Shown here piece by piece: positions 9,069 through 17,233 of a DNA stretch of 44,482 nt (its first letter is position 1; each line of letters opens with the position of its first letter). Location: positions 1 through 44,482 of the IMG/VR virus record IMGVR_UViG_3300031963_000287; one strand, given 5' to 3'. Under the pieces are notes generated by a model. The model had not been told where the DNA came from, made no database searches, and saw only the letters and a list, made by a program, of their open reading frames with translations. This DNA is from a virus. The position numbers were made by a program, and so were the translations under genes.

Positions 9069-9392
9069 TTAATTTCCTTTGTATGTTGATGATTTATTAT
9101 TAATGTTAAATTTAACCAAATATTCAACAACAATTTCTATTGACGATGTTTTAATTCTAAAATTTTCAGGAATATATTGCCCCCCATCATAAATTTCAAA
9201 AAATTCTTCTCCCAAATAACTTTTATTATTAAAACAAGTTATGAATATTGATGTATTTGCTGGGTCAACTATTACAGTCCAGCTTCTAGAATCACTTTCT
9301 TTATAATCAGTATATAGCTTATCGGCTACATAACCACTATCCCTTAGTCTTTTAAGAAAATAACCTACCGTTGTTATCTTAGTTTTTGCCAT
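9069..9392 (-). CDS. Unknown small protein
   Basis: 107 residues, compact alpha/beta. The N-terminus reads TVGYFLKRLRDSGYVADKLY. Then come strands around RSWTVIVDP and SIFITCFN, an acidic EEFFEIYDGGQYIP, and a final helix SIEIVVEYLVKFNI. The composition resembles a globular cytoplasmic protein, and a similar protein seems to recur downstream of the clamp in T4-like marine phages (from memory, unverified). It follows the sliding clamp gene by 26 bases that are almost pure A/T. No motif points to a reaction. Confidence 0.7.
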   Translation of the reverse strand: MAKTKITTVGYFLKRLRDSGYVADKLYTDYKESDSRSWTVIVDPANTSIFITCFNNKSYLGEEFFEIYDGGQYIPENFRIKTSSIEIVVEYLVKFNINNKSSTYKGN

Positions 9393-9418
9393 ATTAATAT
9401 ATAATTATTACAATTATT

Positions 9419-10165
9419 TCACTTAACAAGTGCTGATGTTATATATTTCACATCAATAAATTCATCTTCTTTAACATTAAATACAAAAACTTTATATTCG
9501 TTATTTATTTTTACATTTATATTGCTATTTTTAGTATAAATTAAGTTTTTAAATAATTCTATGCTTATTGGTGTTGGTTGTTTAATTAAATCACCGATAT
9601 ATTTGTCAGATACTTTAAATTCAACACTATCTTTATTGTATTGTGTTAGATCATTTATTTCTGCAAATATAGAACCGTTATTTTCTTTAAAATATATTTT
9701 AGAGACATCTGGTGAAAATGAATAAGCAGACATTATTTTATTCTGACACGGTAATGGTATAGAAAATTCTGTGTCAAATTTTAAATTTGATATCTTTTTA
9801 AGACTAAATGGTGTTTTTGACATCACACTATCATCAACCAAGTGATATTTAAAGTGTGTTTTATCTGGAATATCCTTTGTTTGACATTTTAAATAATTTT
9901 CATTGATTATTAATTCTATAAAAGCAGAATCTAAACAATCAAGACCACACAAAAACCTTTGAATATCTATAATATTCAATTTATATGGCTGTTCTTGCTT
10001 TTCTGGTAGAATTCCTTTTATATAAAGAATAACTATGTTATCAGAAGATGAACTTATTGAATAAATTTGATCATCTTCTATTTTTACAGTACAACTATCA
10101 CATAATCTTCCAATAGTCTTTAAAAATCTTTGAAGAAAAGACTTTTCAACAGTAATATTTATCAT
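9419..10165 (-). CDS. gp45: DNA polymerase sliding clamp (gp45/PCNA fold)
   Basis: 248 residues, close to the 228 of T4 gp45. The pattern of two similar halves is visible. Residues 1-30 (INITVEKSFLQRFLKTIGRL) and 36-55 (ISSSSDNIVILYIKG) form the first unit with KLNIIDIQRFLCGLD. A second unit begins near 120, ending with the FKVSDKYIGDLI helix and VFVFNVKEDEFIDVKYIT strands. The clamp tethers gp43 polymerase and, in T4, activates late transcription through gp55 and gp33. The start overlaps the preceding stop by 4 bases (ATGA). Clamp-loader genes 44 and 62 are not in the window. Called from the overall strand/helix pattern and its neighbours. Confidence 0.75.
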   Translation of the reverse strand: MINITVEKSFLQRFLKTIGRLCDSCTVKIEDDQIYSISSSSDNIVILYIKGILPEKQEQPYKLNIIDIQRFLCGLDCLDSAFIELIINENYLKCQTKDIPDKTHFKYHLVDDSVMSKTPFSLKKISNLKFDTEFSIPLPCQNKIMSAYSFSPDVSKIYFKENNGSIFAEINDLTQYNKDSVEFKVSDKYIGDLIKQPTPISIELFKNLIYTKNSNINVKINNEYKVFVFNVKEDEFIDVKYITSALVK

Positions 10166-10584
10166 TTTTGATTTGATTTATTCATGTTTTGGAAAACTTT
10201 TCCAAACATTCCTGTTAATTTTGTTAAATTATTATTAATTTTTTCCAAATTTGTATTAATATTCTTAATATCAGACTCTAAACCATCATATGAGCTTATA
10301 GTATTTTGTGTTTGAGTTGGAAAATTATTCTGAATTTGATTATTCTGAACAGGTGGGATAGTGTGAATTTGATAATTTTGATGTGTCTGTTCTGTATTAG
10401 TTGGTATTGATTGATTTTGCTTTGCTCCTCTTACAAATTCATGTAAATTTATCCTATCAGCTGGAACATCTGGTCTAGATTCCATCATAGAATCTATGTT
10501 TCTCATTTTACTTTTAACCATACCGGCTAAAAGTGCTGCTTCCATTGCTTCTTCTTGATCAGATATCATTGTGTTTTCCTCCAT
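10162..10584 (-). CDS. Unknown protein with Gln/Asn-rich linker and C-terminal coiled coil
   Basis: 140 residues: an acidic helical N-terminus (residues 7-30, DQEEAMEAALLAGMVKSKMR), a Gln/Asn/Thr-rich central linker (55-100), and a C-terminal coiled coil (103-135, SDIKNINTNLEKINNNLTKL) ending KVFQNMNKSNQK. The two ends look like interaction segments joined by a disordered spacer, so an adaptor is plausible; a gp33-like coactivator is one possibility given the adjacent clamp, but no sequence evidence supports it. The start is uncertain: an internal ATG at 10569 has a textbook GGAGG 8 bases upstream and would remove five residues. Confidence 0.65.
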   Translation of the reverse strand: MEENTMISDQEEAMEAALLAGMVKSKMRNIDSMMESRPDVPADRINLHEFVRGAKQNQSIPTNTEQTHQNYQIHTIPPVQNNQIQNNFPTQTQNTISSYDGLESDIKNINTNLEKINNNLTKLTGMFGKVFQNMNKSNQK

Positions 10585-11395
10585 ATTCTATTTTTACAAA
10601 TGTTTCGTATGTGTTTATGCTTTCCTTTTGAGAAAGCTCTACCAAATAATTCTTAATATGTTTTTCTTTAATGTGTTTTTGTAACTTTTCATCCATATTC
10701 TTTACTATTTCTTCTATAAAGAGTGCATTTTCATACATTAATTCTGTTTGGTATGCCTCATCTTGTAGATTTGTCATGTTAAATACAGGACTTGAACAAG
10801 AGTTATCCACTAAACTTATCAAATCCTCAATCCAAAATGCTTTTTTATTATTAATATTGTCAAATTCTAATTTAAAATAAGCATTTCCTCTCTGATTATG
10901 AGCACCGTAATCAGATATTTCCTTTGATGCTGGACAAAGAGATGAGTATGGCAGGTTTGTTTCTAGAAAATAGGTTTTTTGTTGTTCTGTTACACATAAA
11001 GTAACAGAAGAATTATATTTATATAAACACTTTTTTAACGAAACAGGTGTTTGTTTTGTACAAAAATATGAAAAATCTACCTTTAATTTTAAATTCTGCG
11101 ACTCAAAATCATTAATAAAATTATTTTCTACATCATTAAACAACTCATCTATATTTAGAGATGTTCTTGCTAAGAAATAATCAGAGATCTTGTTCAAATT
11201 GGCACCATTTGTTTTATTATTAAGTGAAGATTCTATCCTTATATGACATGGAGATGTATATGATTCTCCAGATTTGTTTAAAATCTTTACGGGTATGAAT
11301 AAGTCTCCACACCCAATAGAAACTGGATGTGGAGATTTACCTGATACGTTTTTGGAAACGTATAAAATATCACTTTCTTTCTTTCTTTCAGGCAT
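10559..11395 (-). CDS. folE2: GTP cyclohydrolase FolE2 (type IB)
   Basis: 278 residues, close to the family's usual length. FolE2 opens the imidazole ring of GTP to give dihydroneopterin triphosphate, the first step of folate and of 7-deazaguanine (queuosine/preQ0) synthesis. The diagnostic block SSLCPASKEISDYGAHNQR lies at 151-169, with the metal/active-site Cys154 and His166 at the family's 12-residue spacing. The N-terminal block (52-75), DFSYFCTKQTPVS (108-119), and QDEAYQTELMYENALFIEEIV (from 211) also match the family layout. The C-terminal family motif ESIHxH reads ESINTY (258-263), so a conserved His pair seems lost. I chose the ATG at 11395, 4 bases after the gp32 stop, because an upstream in-frame ATG (11446) would overlap gp32 by 47 bases. 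No other queuosine or folate gene is visible here. Confidence 0.85.
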   Translation of the reverse strand: MPERKKESDILYVSKNVSGKSPHPVSIGCGDLFIPVKILNKSGESYTSPCHIRIESSLNNKTNGANLNKISDYFLARTSLNIDELFNDVENNFINDFESQNLKLKVDFSYFCTKQTPVSLKKCLYKYNSSVTLCVTEQQKTYFLETNLPYSSLCPASKEISDYGAHNQRGNAYFKLEFDNINNKKAFWIEDLISLVDNSCSSPVFNMTNLQDEAYQTELMYENALFIEEIVKNMDEKLQKHIKEKHIKNYLVELSQKESINTYETFVKIEYGGKHNDI

Positions 11396-11399
11396 GATA

Positions 11400-12296
11400 T
11401 TAAAGATCTTTAAGAATTTCTTCAATTTTAGCATCTGCATCATCAAAGTTATCCAATTCTTCTTTAAGAACTTTCTGTTCTGCTACCTTTTTCTTTTCAA
11501 AGATACCAGCATTTGATTCGATTTCAACCATACTGTCATAATTTTCATCTTCATTAGTAGATAAAGGTTCTTGTGTGTCTTGTGAACCCTTTTCAAGACC
11601 TAAAAAATGAAAATCTAATAATTCTTTAATCTCTCCATATGTTTTATGGTTAAAAATCTTGTCCAAATCTTTAACTTGTGTGTAAATTTCATCAATATCA
11701 TCAATTCCTTCAAGCTTTGAAGGGGACATAAATTTGGAACTAACATACGTTGGGTATCCTCCCTCATTTTGTTCAACTTTGATCTTGAAACTGCAACCGT
11801 TTTCGGACAGATCAAATACCTTTGCACCAAATTCATCAGATTCATCACCAGAAATCGCATCAGTAATGATTTTACTTAGTTGTTTTCCATATCTGAGGAT
11901 TTTTACCTTTCCTTCGTTTTCTGGATTGGTTGGATCTTTCACAACATATACATTTGCGAGCCAAGACTCGTTTCTTTTGATTGGTCTTGTCTTATCAATC
12001 TCTGCCTCGTTCTTTGAGCGATAAATTCTGGAACGATATTCTTCAATAGGACATTTCTCGCCATATGTTGTGGGGCATAGGAAAGAAATCATATTATTTG
12101 AAACAATACTCTTCCACATATGGTGATAATAATGGAAAAATGTCCTATCTGGTGCTTCAACGTTTGGAAGAAGCCTAACAACATACGTTTTTCCTGTTTC
12201 CATTTTCATAAAGTCCTTGAAATTACTTTCAGTTGGAGCTTTTTTGTTGAGTGCATCCTTGATGGATTCGAATAGATTACTAGTGTATTTGTTCAT
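11400..12296 (-). CDS. gp32: Single-stranded DNA-binding protein gp32
   Basis: 298 residues, similar to T4 gp32 (301). The basic N-terminal region (1-25) would serve cooperative self-binding. The core OB-fold (about 30-220) includes YVVRLLPNVEAPDRTFFHYYHHMW and the zinc-site region with His-His (55-60) and CPTTYGEKCPIEEY (74-87). The tail (240-298) is strongly acidic (NEDENYDSMVEIESN, DNFDDADAKIEE), as needed for partner binding. It coats unwound DNA and organises gp59, gp41, UvsX and UvsY. It lies directly downstream of the probable gp59 gene, as in T4. The 35-base leader has no Shine-Dalgarno sequence (CTGAAAATT before ATG) although this is normally a high-output gene. Confidence 0.9.
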   Translation of the reverse strand: MNKYTSNLFESIKDALNKKAPTESNFKDFMKMETGKTYVVRLLPNVEAPDRTFFHYYHHMWKSIVSNNMISFLCPTTYGEKCPIEEYRSRIYRSKNEAEIDKTRPIKRNESWLANVYVVKDPTNPENEGKVKILRYGKQLSKIITDAISGDESDEFGAKVFDLSENGCSFKIKVEQNEGGYPTYVSSKFMSPSKLEGIDDIDEIYTQVKDLDKIFNHKTYGEIKELLDFHFLGLEKGSQDTQEPLSTNEDENYDSMVEIESNAGIFEKKKVAEQKVLKEELDNFDDADAKIEEILKDL

Positions 12297-12331
12297 AATT
12301 TTCAGACTGTGATATTAGTTTATTTTTTTTG

Positions 12332-12973
12332 TTATGTCAAATTCTTTTTGACAAAATCTTTTGTTTTATCAACCCAAAGTAATATTTTTGTCTTTGATTG
12401 ACAATTATTAAATCTTATTTTGTAAGATTCTATGTTTTTTAATAGATTTGGAACCCAAATGTCTCTTTCATCTTCTTGAAGCATAAATAACTCTGATGAA
12501 ATACCTAATGCTATTAAAGAATATATATTTATTTTACCTTCTTTATAGTGTTTAACCCATGTAGGCATACAAAGAGTTTTGTGTTTAATATATTTTTCTA
12601 TATTAATTTTCTCTCGTAGGCAGAAAGAACCTAAAAATATAATACTGTTCTTTATTTCGTCTAATTGAGAATCAGGTGAAGAGTTCTCTTTGTGTTCTTT
12701 ATACAGAGAAAAACATTTTATTGCTTTTCTTGATGTAAAAAATGAAAGAGGAGGATATTTTTCATTAGGGTATACAAAATAAAAAGATTCAAAGAAAAAA
12801 TTTAAATTTATATGTTTAAATTTATTAAAAAAGTTCTCTAATTTATACAATTCAATTCTAGTAGATGAATTGGTATTATCAAAGTTTTTTCTTGGATTAT
12901 ATGGTTCACCATTCCTAGAAAATTTCAAATAACAATTGTATATTTGTTTTTGTTTTTCGGTTATGTCGGTCAC
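12332..12973 (-). CDS. gp59: Probable helicase loader gp59
   Basis: 213 residues (T4 gp59: 217), all-helical. The pattern fits T4 gp59: an N-terminal helical domain, a middle FFESFYFVYPNEKYPP (about 58-74) where T4 has a similar FISNLVANQDAW, and a C-terminal domain with PTWVKHYKEGKINIYSLIALG (about 137-157). The segment DIWVPNLLKNIESYK aligns by eye with VWNNYSIKLKAYRK of T4 gp59. The neighbour is gp32, as in T4, and gp41 is three genes upstream. gp59 loads the gp41 helicase onto gp32-coated DNA. The call is from visual alignment; identity is low. Confidence 0.6.
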   Translation of the reverse strand: MTDITEKQKQIYNCYLKFSRNGEPYNPRKNFDNTNSSTRIELYKLENFFNKFKHINLNFFFESFYFVYPNEKYPPLSFFTSRKAIKCFSLYKEHKENSSPDSQLDEIKNSIIFLGSFCLREKINIEKYIKHKTLCMPTWVKHYKEGKINIYSLIALGISSELFMLQEDERDIWVPNLLKNIESYKIRFNNCQSKTKILLWVDKTKDFVKKNLT

Positions 12974-13260
12974 TTGTTAAATTTTGAACGAAATATTTTT
13001 TTGTAAAACCCAGGTATATTGTCTATATATGTTTTAATAACATATTGTAGATTATATTCACCCAAAAGATCACAGTATAGTTTTTGGATTTCTTTATCTT
13101 CAATAATTAATTTAAGTAAATTTAAAAAATTTAATTTTTTATTCTGACAAATGCTTATATACGCTCCAAATTTAAGCGTTATTTCTTCAAATTCATTAAC
13201 ATCCAACGAATTTGATGGATTTATTAATTTTTCTATTTGTTGATACGATGTTATAATCAT
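12970..13260 (-). CDS. Unknown small helical protein
   Basis: 96 residues, predicted mostly helical and basic at the C-terminus (YKKIFRSKFNK). It overlaps the stop of the DHH gene and the start of the gp59-like gene by 4 bases on each side (ATGA junctions), so it is translated as part of the replication operon. A late-transcription coactivator of gp33 type would be of similar size and position (T4 gene 33 precedes 59), but I see no sequence support beyond size and context. Confidence 0.65.
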   Translation of the reverse strand: MIITSYQQIEKLINPSNSLDVNEFEEITLKFGAYISICQNKKLNFLNLLKLIIEDKEIQKLYCDLLGEYNLQYVIKTYIDNIPGFYKKIFRSKFNK

Positions 13261-14147
13261 TCTGGTTTCAAGTTTTTCATCATTTCCATAAAAACAGGTG
13301 TCAATTTTCCTCCTGCGGAATTTGAATTACCACCACCTTCGCAAAATTTTTCTGCAAAATCACTAATATTAAAATCTTTGATACTTGGTTTTTTTCTCAT
13401 GTTTACTTTTTCTGTTTTTATGTTTATAAAAAAGAACATATCTGGATCATACTTATTGATAAGGCAATCAATAGCAAGTAAATTATACTTTTCTCCAATA
13501 ACAGCAATAGTATTATAACTTTGACCTTTTATCTTTAATTCACCAAAAAATTTTTGATAAGATTCAGCTAATTTACATCCCAAGTACTTTTCATTTTCAA
13601 TTAATCTTCTTTGAGATTCTGTGAATGGTTTAAATCCTAATTTATAATCTTCTATAAATTTACAAAAATTACCTCTATATTCTGACCAAAATAAAACATT
13701 TAGATCATAAGAGTCTTTAAGTTTTAATTCATAACAATCAAAATCATTAGCCAATGCTATTAAGTATTTTTGATCTTTTGTTAAATTATTATTTTCCTTT
13801 AAGAATGTATTATACATCAATGCGGTATTTGATGTTGTTTCTTTAAAAACTACTTTTGAGTTTTTGAATTGTTTAACAAAAATTTCTGATCTTTTGTGGT
13901 GATCTATAAAAACAAATTCTGGAATATCGAAATTTAAAAAAGTTTCTCTTAAAGAAAAATCCATAACAAGAGTTGTTGGTTTGTTTATGGTTTTTTCTTT
14001 ATACAAAACCAATCTATCCTCAATAGTATTATTAAATAATTCCTCATACTCTATTGTTGCATCTGGTCTTGTCCAGAGAAAACAAAGAAGACTTACTGCC
14101 CCATCGAGATCACCATGAGTGAAAACTTTATACAATTTATTTGACAT
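13257..14147 (-). CDS. DHH-family phosphoesterase (RecJ/nanoRNase-like)
   Basis: About 296 residues. The four DHH motifs are present: THGDLDGAVS near residue 9, VMDFS near 60, IDHHK near 80, and ALANDFDCYEL near 134. A C-terminal DHHA1 motif GGGNSNSAGGK lies near 276. These residues bind two metal ions to cleave phosphodiester bonds; the family includes the RecJ exonuclease, nanoRNases and cyclic-dinucleotide hydrolases. The protein is too short for a full RecJ. It lies between the helicase and gp59 genes, hinting at a job on replication-fork DNA or on short RNA primers. Start chosen at MSNKLYK, just before the first motif; ATGs at 14165 and 14180 (the latter overlapping the helicase gene) are alternatives. 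No T4 counterpart comes to mind. Confidence 0.8.
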   Translation of the reverse strand: MSNKLYKVFTHGDLDGAVSLLCFLWTRPDATIEYEELFNNTIEDRLVLYKEKTINKPTTLVMDFSLRETFLNFDIPEFVFIDHHKRSEIFVKQFKNSKVVFKETTSNTALMYNTFLKENNNLTKDQKYLIALANDFDCYELKLKDSYDLNVLFWSEYRGNFCKFIEDYKLGFKPFTESQRRLIENEKYLGCKLAESYQKFFGELKIKGQSYNTIAVIGEKYNLLAIDCLINKYDPDMFFFINIKTEKVNMRKKPSIKDFNISDFAEKFCEGGGNSNSAGGKLTPVFMEMMKNLKPE

Positions 14148-14166
14148 TAATATACTTATATCCATA

Positions 14167-15549
14167 TCAATCAATATCATCCCCCAATGATTCCAATAAT
14201 CCTATTGTGTCAGAAACTTCACTTTTTTCATTTTTGTTTGTTTTTTTACTAGGAACAATAAATGAAGTAGAAACGTTATCTGGATCTTTTAATGTTAAAG
14301 TTGGATAATCTATCTCCAATACAGTATGACAATCTCTAGGTCCAAATCTGTTTTTTGTAATTCCTAGATGAATTATTCCTAATTCAACATCTTCTTCCTC
14401 TGTCCAGATAGAAAATTGGGCATCCGCTGTATGTGAAAGACCCATAGATTCACTTGTAGTTTCAAGACCTGGATTTTGTTGGTTATAACCAGATCTGTTG
14501 GTCTGCGTTGCTGTTACTACAGGACATTCGAATTGATAAGACATCGCTCTAACCATCTCTGTTATTTCCTTAACAGCCTCATAAGACGAGACACCTTTCT
14601 CGCTTGGAGCAATTAGGTTTAAGTAATCCAAAATAATAACATCTGGTTTAATTCCTGATGCAATTAATTTTTCTATATATGTTTTTATATGAAAACAAGA
14701 AACTGTTTTAGGTGGAAATTCTTTGATTATAAGTTTTGAATTTTTATGTTTTATTTTATAAGTGTTTAATTTGTCCTTTAACAGAGTAATCTGAGAAGAA
14801 AGATCATCCATACAAATTTGTGAAAGTTGTGAACTTATTCTTTTTGCATAAACTTGTTCAGACATCTCCATAGAAATCAAAACAACATTTTTATTTTGAT
14901 TTAAAATATTCGTTGCAATGTTTCCTAAAAATATTGATTTTCCTACGTTTGTTACACCATAAAAGACATATAATGCTCTTCCAGTAGCAAGAAAACCTCC
15001 ACCAATTCTTTCATCCAACCATTTCCAACCAGAAGGTATATATGTAAACGTTTTTTGAAGTTCTTCGCAATGTGTATCTATGTTTTCAAGATAATCAAAT
15101 CCATTATCACTTACAAGAGATATAGAACATGCTTTTTCAAAAGACTTTAAAATTTCAGAAGTGTTTATGTTTCCACTTTGAATATTTAAGCTTGTTTTTA
15201 AAACAGTATTAAAAACAGCTTTTTCTTTTAAAAATTTTTCCGTGTTCTTTGTGAGAAGATCTTTGTTATATTTTTTATCAATATCTGAAAAACTTAAAAA
15301 AACTTCTTTTACAATTTTTCTTTTAGACTCATCTAGAACATTTAATTTTAATTCAGTAATGTTCGGTATCTTTTTGTGATTTCTATAAAAATCACATAGT
15401 ATAGATATAAACGTTCTATTCTTTTCATCAGAAAAGAATGATGGATTTAAATGTTCATATATTGATTCAAAATAAGAACTATCAAAAAAACAGTTATATG
15501 CCACAACCTTTTCAAAAAGGTCATAGTCAAAGTCAATAGAATCTCCCAT
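14167..15549 (-). CDS. gp41: Replicative DNA helicase gp41 (DnaB family)
   Basis: 460 residues (T4 gp41: 475). The N-terminal helical domain (1-150) is followed by the RecA-like motor with Walker A YGVTNVGKS near 195, VVLISMEMSEQVYAKR near 219 (H1a, catalytic Glu), Walker B DVIILDYLNL near 306, and VVTATQTNRSGY near 341 (H3). The C-terminal segment (about 365-400) includes SMGLSHTADAQFSIWTEEE and ITKNRFGPRD, with the arginine-finger region. It is the 5'-3' hexameric helicase of the phage replisome. It lies 2 bases downstream of UvsX with no Shine-Dalgarno sequence. Confidence 0.95.
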   Translation of the reverse strand: MGDSIDFDYDLFEKVVAYNCFFDSSYFESIYEHLNPSFFSDEKNRTFISILCDFYRNHKKIPNITELKLNVLDESKRKIVKEVFLSFSDIDKKYNKDLLTKNTEKFLKEKAVFNTVLKTSLNIQSGNINTSEILKSFEKACSISLVSDNGFDYLENIDTHCEELQKTFTYIPSGWKWLDERIGGGFLATGRALYVFYGVTNVGKSIFLGNIATNILNQNKNVVLISMEMSEQVYAKRISSQLSQICMDDLSSQITLLKDKLNTYKIKHKNSKLIIKEFPPKTVSCFHIKTYIEKLIASGIKPDVIILDYLNLIAPSEKGVSSYEAVKEITEMVRAMSYQFECPVVTATQTNRSGYNQQNPGLETTSESMGLSHTADAQFSIWTEEEDVELGIIHLGITKNRFGPRDCHTVLEIDYPTLTLKDPDNVSTSFIVPSKKTNKNEKSEVSDTIGLLESLGDDID

Positions 15550-15551
15550 AA

Positions 15552-16700
15552 TTATTCTTCAAGAAGAACTTTTTCTGATTTTTGTTTTAAAACAATATTT
15601 GCTTCATTTTTAAATTTAAGTTCATATTTTAATTTTTCCTCTAATTGTGGTAAAATTTTTGATTCCCAAATAGAATCATCATCCTTCCAGTCTTTATAAA
15701 AACCTAAAACTTCCTCACCAACTGCATATCTATGTCCTTGTTTATGGATAATTCCGTAACCTTCTGCCATCTCTAAGAGTCCAGAATACTTCGACAACCC
15801 TGTTCTAAAATTAAGATACATTTCACATTCTAAAAAGGGCGGAACAAATCTATTCTTGGTTGTTAATGCTCTCATGGTTAATCCGTTTACATCTTTTGAC
15901 AGAGGAGTGACATCATCACTAGCATTTTTATTATCAGATTTTCCTACTCTTTCTTGTTTGGTAGCCATTTGAACTAGAACAGACGACATATAAAGAGGAC
16001 CAGAACCACCGCTTTGGTTCTTTACTAGAGTTGGATACATGGCACCTGGATTGTCATAAATATGATTTGTAAAAACCACAGGACAGTTTGCTTTTGCTGA
16101 TGCATGTGTAATTGCTCTCAACATAGATTTCAAAGCTACAGCCCTAGCACCCATATCAGCAGAATCCTTTCCATCCTCAATTACCTTTGCTTCTCTTGCT
16201 GAGATTAAATTACCCAAAGAATCAATTGCAAGAAGAACCTTTCCTTGTAGTCCCTTTTCAATAATTGTTTTTAAGAACTTAACGATTTGATTTCTGCAAT
16301 CTTCTATAATTTCTGTTGGACAGTGTTTAATTTTCTTTGGATCGCAACCAAGACTTATTGCTGTTTCTGGATCAAGAGCATTTTCGGTATCAAAGTAAAC
16401 AACATGCATACCCTTCTTCTGTGCATTAGCCATAATTTTATTAACCATCAATGTCTTTCCACATGCTTGAGGTCCAGCAAACCCTGTAATTCTTCCTACA
16501 GGAATTCCTCCATAAAGAGAACCAGAAATAATAGCATTAAGTGCCATGCAACCAGTATCAATCCATTCTTTAACTGTTGATAATGTATTTTCATTTAAAA
16601 ATGCAGCATCTGGATTGAGATCATCCAAAACTTTGAATGCATCTTCAATGTATCCTGTGTGTTCATTTTCTTGATTTGTTTCTTTTTTTGTTTTTGCCAT
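15552..16700 (-). CDS. uvsX: RecA-like recombinase UvsX
   Basis: 382 residues (T4 UvsX: 391). Walker A reads GFAGPQACGKT near residue 70, followed by VVYFDTENALDPE near 97 with the catalytic Glu region, Walker B VLLAIDSLGNLI near 155, and the DNA-binding loops KVIEDGKDSADMGARAVAL (about 171-190) and KNQSGGSGPLYMSS (about 227-240). It forms filaments on ssDNA, exchanges gp32 with UvsY's help, and drives strand invasion for repair and recombination-dependent replication. It follows an intergenic hairpin terminator and so probably has its own promoter in 16701-16800. Confidence 0.95.
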   Translation of the reverse strand: MAKTKKETNQENEHTGYIEDAFKVLDDLNPDAAFLNENTLSTVKEWIDTGCMALNAIISGSLYGGIPVGRITGFAGPQACGKTLMVNKIMANAQKKGMHVVYFDTENALDPETAISLGCDPKKIKHCPTEIIEDCRNQIVKFLKTIIEKGLQGKVLLAIDSLGNLISAREAKVIEDGKDSADMGARAVALKSMLRAITHASAKANCPVVFTNHIYDNPGAMYPTLVKNQSGGSGPLYMSSVLVQMATKQERVGKSDNKNASDDVTPLSKDVNGLTMRALTTKNRFVPPFLECEMYLNFRTGLSKYSGLLEMAEGYGIIHKQGHRYAVGEEVLGFYKDWKDDDSIWESKILPQLEEKLKYELKFKNEANIVLKQKSEKVLLEE

Positions 16701-16741
16701 AGTTGTGTAACATTATAAAGTTTTTTTTAGTAAAAGCAAGA

Positions 16742-16777
16742 AACAAAAAACCCGACTTTTACATCGGGTTTTTTGTT
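16742..16777. terminator. Strong intrinsic terminator, bidirectional
   Basis: A perfect 14-bp inverted repeat: arms AACAAAAAACCCGA (16742-16755) and its complement (16764-16777) around the 8-base loop CTTTTACA. Runs of six A and six T flank the GC core, so it can terminate in both directions. In the leftward direction it lies between the 127-residue gene and uvsX, separating their transcription, unlike almost every other junction in this operon. Confidence 0.85.
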
Positions 16778-16800
16778 ACCTATTTTATCAACACTAAATT

Positions 16801-17184
16801 CTACTCATCGAACAACTTAATGACGTCGGGTCCTTTATTTTCAGGAGTTGAGATTCCTTGACCAGACGGAACATAAATATTATTCTTATTGAAAATTTGA
16901 GCATACTGAGCCTGTAATCTAAAATCTAATGCCTCAATATCTGTAGTTGTTATTGTATTCTTATTATAAGAAATAACAACATCAGCTTCTTTTTCTGCTA
17001 AGAATTCTCTAAAGAACAATGGAAACAATTGAATTGACATTCTATTATCTGGTGTTGGAACCGTGGATAATACCACAGGATTCTTAACATTTATTTTTAT
17101 TTCATCCTCAGATGAAAGTTCTCCAAGAATTGTTCTTCCTACATAATCGAGAAAGACTGTTAGTTTTTTATTTGTATCACTCAT
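16801..17184 (-). CDS. Small protein of unknown function, possible beta-barrel with clamp-binding-like tail
   Basis: 127 residues. The first 95 residues look like alternating strands (KLTVFLDYVGRTILGEL, EIKINVKNPVVLSTVP, MSIQLFPLFFREFL), which could be an SH3/Sm-like small barrel. The last 20 residues are a Gly/Pro linker ending VIKLFDE, a hydrophobic pair followed by acids at the very C-terminus. Similar tails bind sliding clamps in phage and bacterial proteins, so a clamp-bound replication accessory is possible (inference). It sits between the polymerase and UvsX genes and is followed by a terminator. No known function is recognised. Confidence 0.7.
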   Translation of the reverse strand: MSDTNKKLTVFLDYVGRTILGELSSEDEIKINVKNPVVLSTVPTPDNRMSIQLFPLFFREFLAEKEADVVISYNKNTITTTDIEALDFRLQAQYAQIFNKNNIYVPSGQGISTPENKGPDVIKLFDE

Positions 17185-17233
17185 ATTAGACTTTATATCT
17201 TATATAAGTTTATAAAAAAATCAACAATTTTTT

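Noticed and set aside
10559-11446. FolE2 start at 11446
   Set aside because: The extra 17 residues overlap the acidic tail of gp32 and have no counterpart in FolE2 proteins; the ATG at 11395 follows the gp32 stop by four bases.
16701-16800. tRNA or small RNA gene in the intergenic gap
   Set aside because: The only structure is the terminator hairpin; no cloverleaf or conserved tRNA loops.
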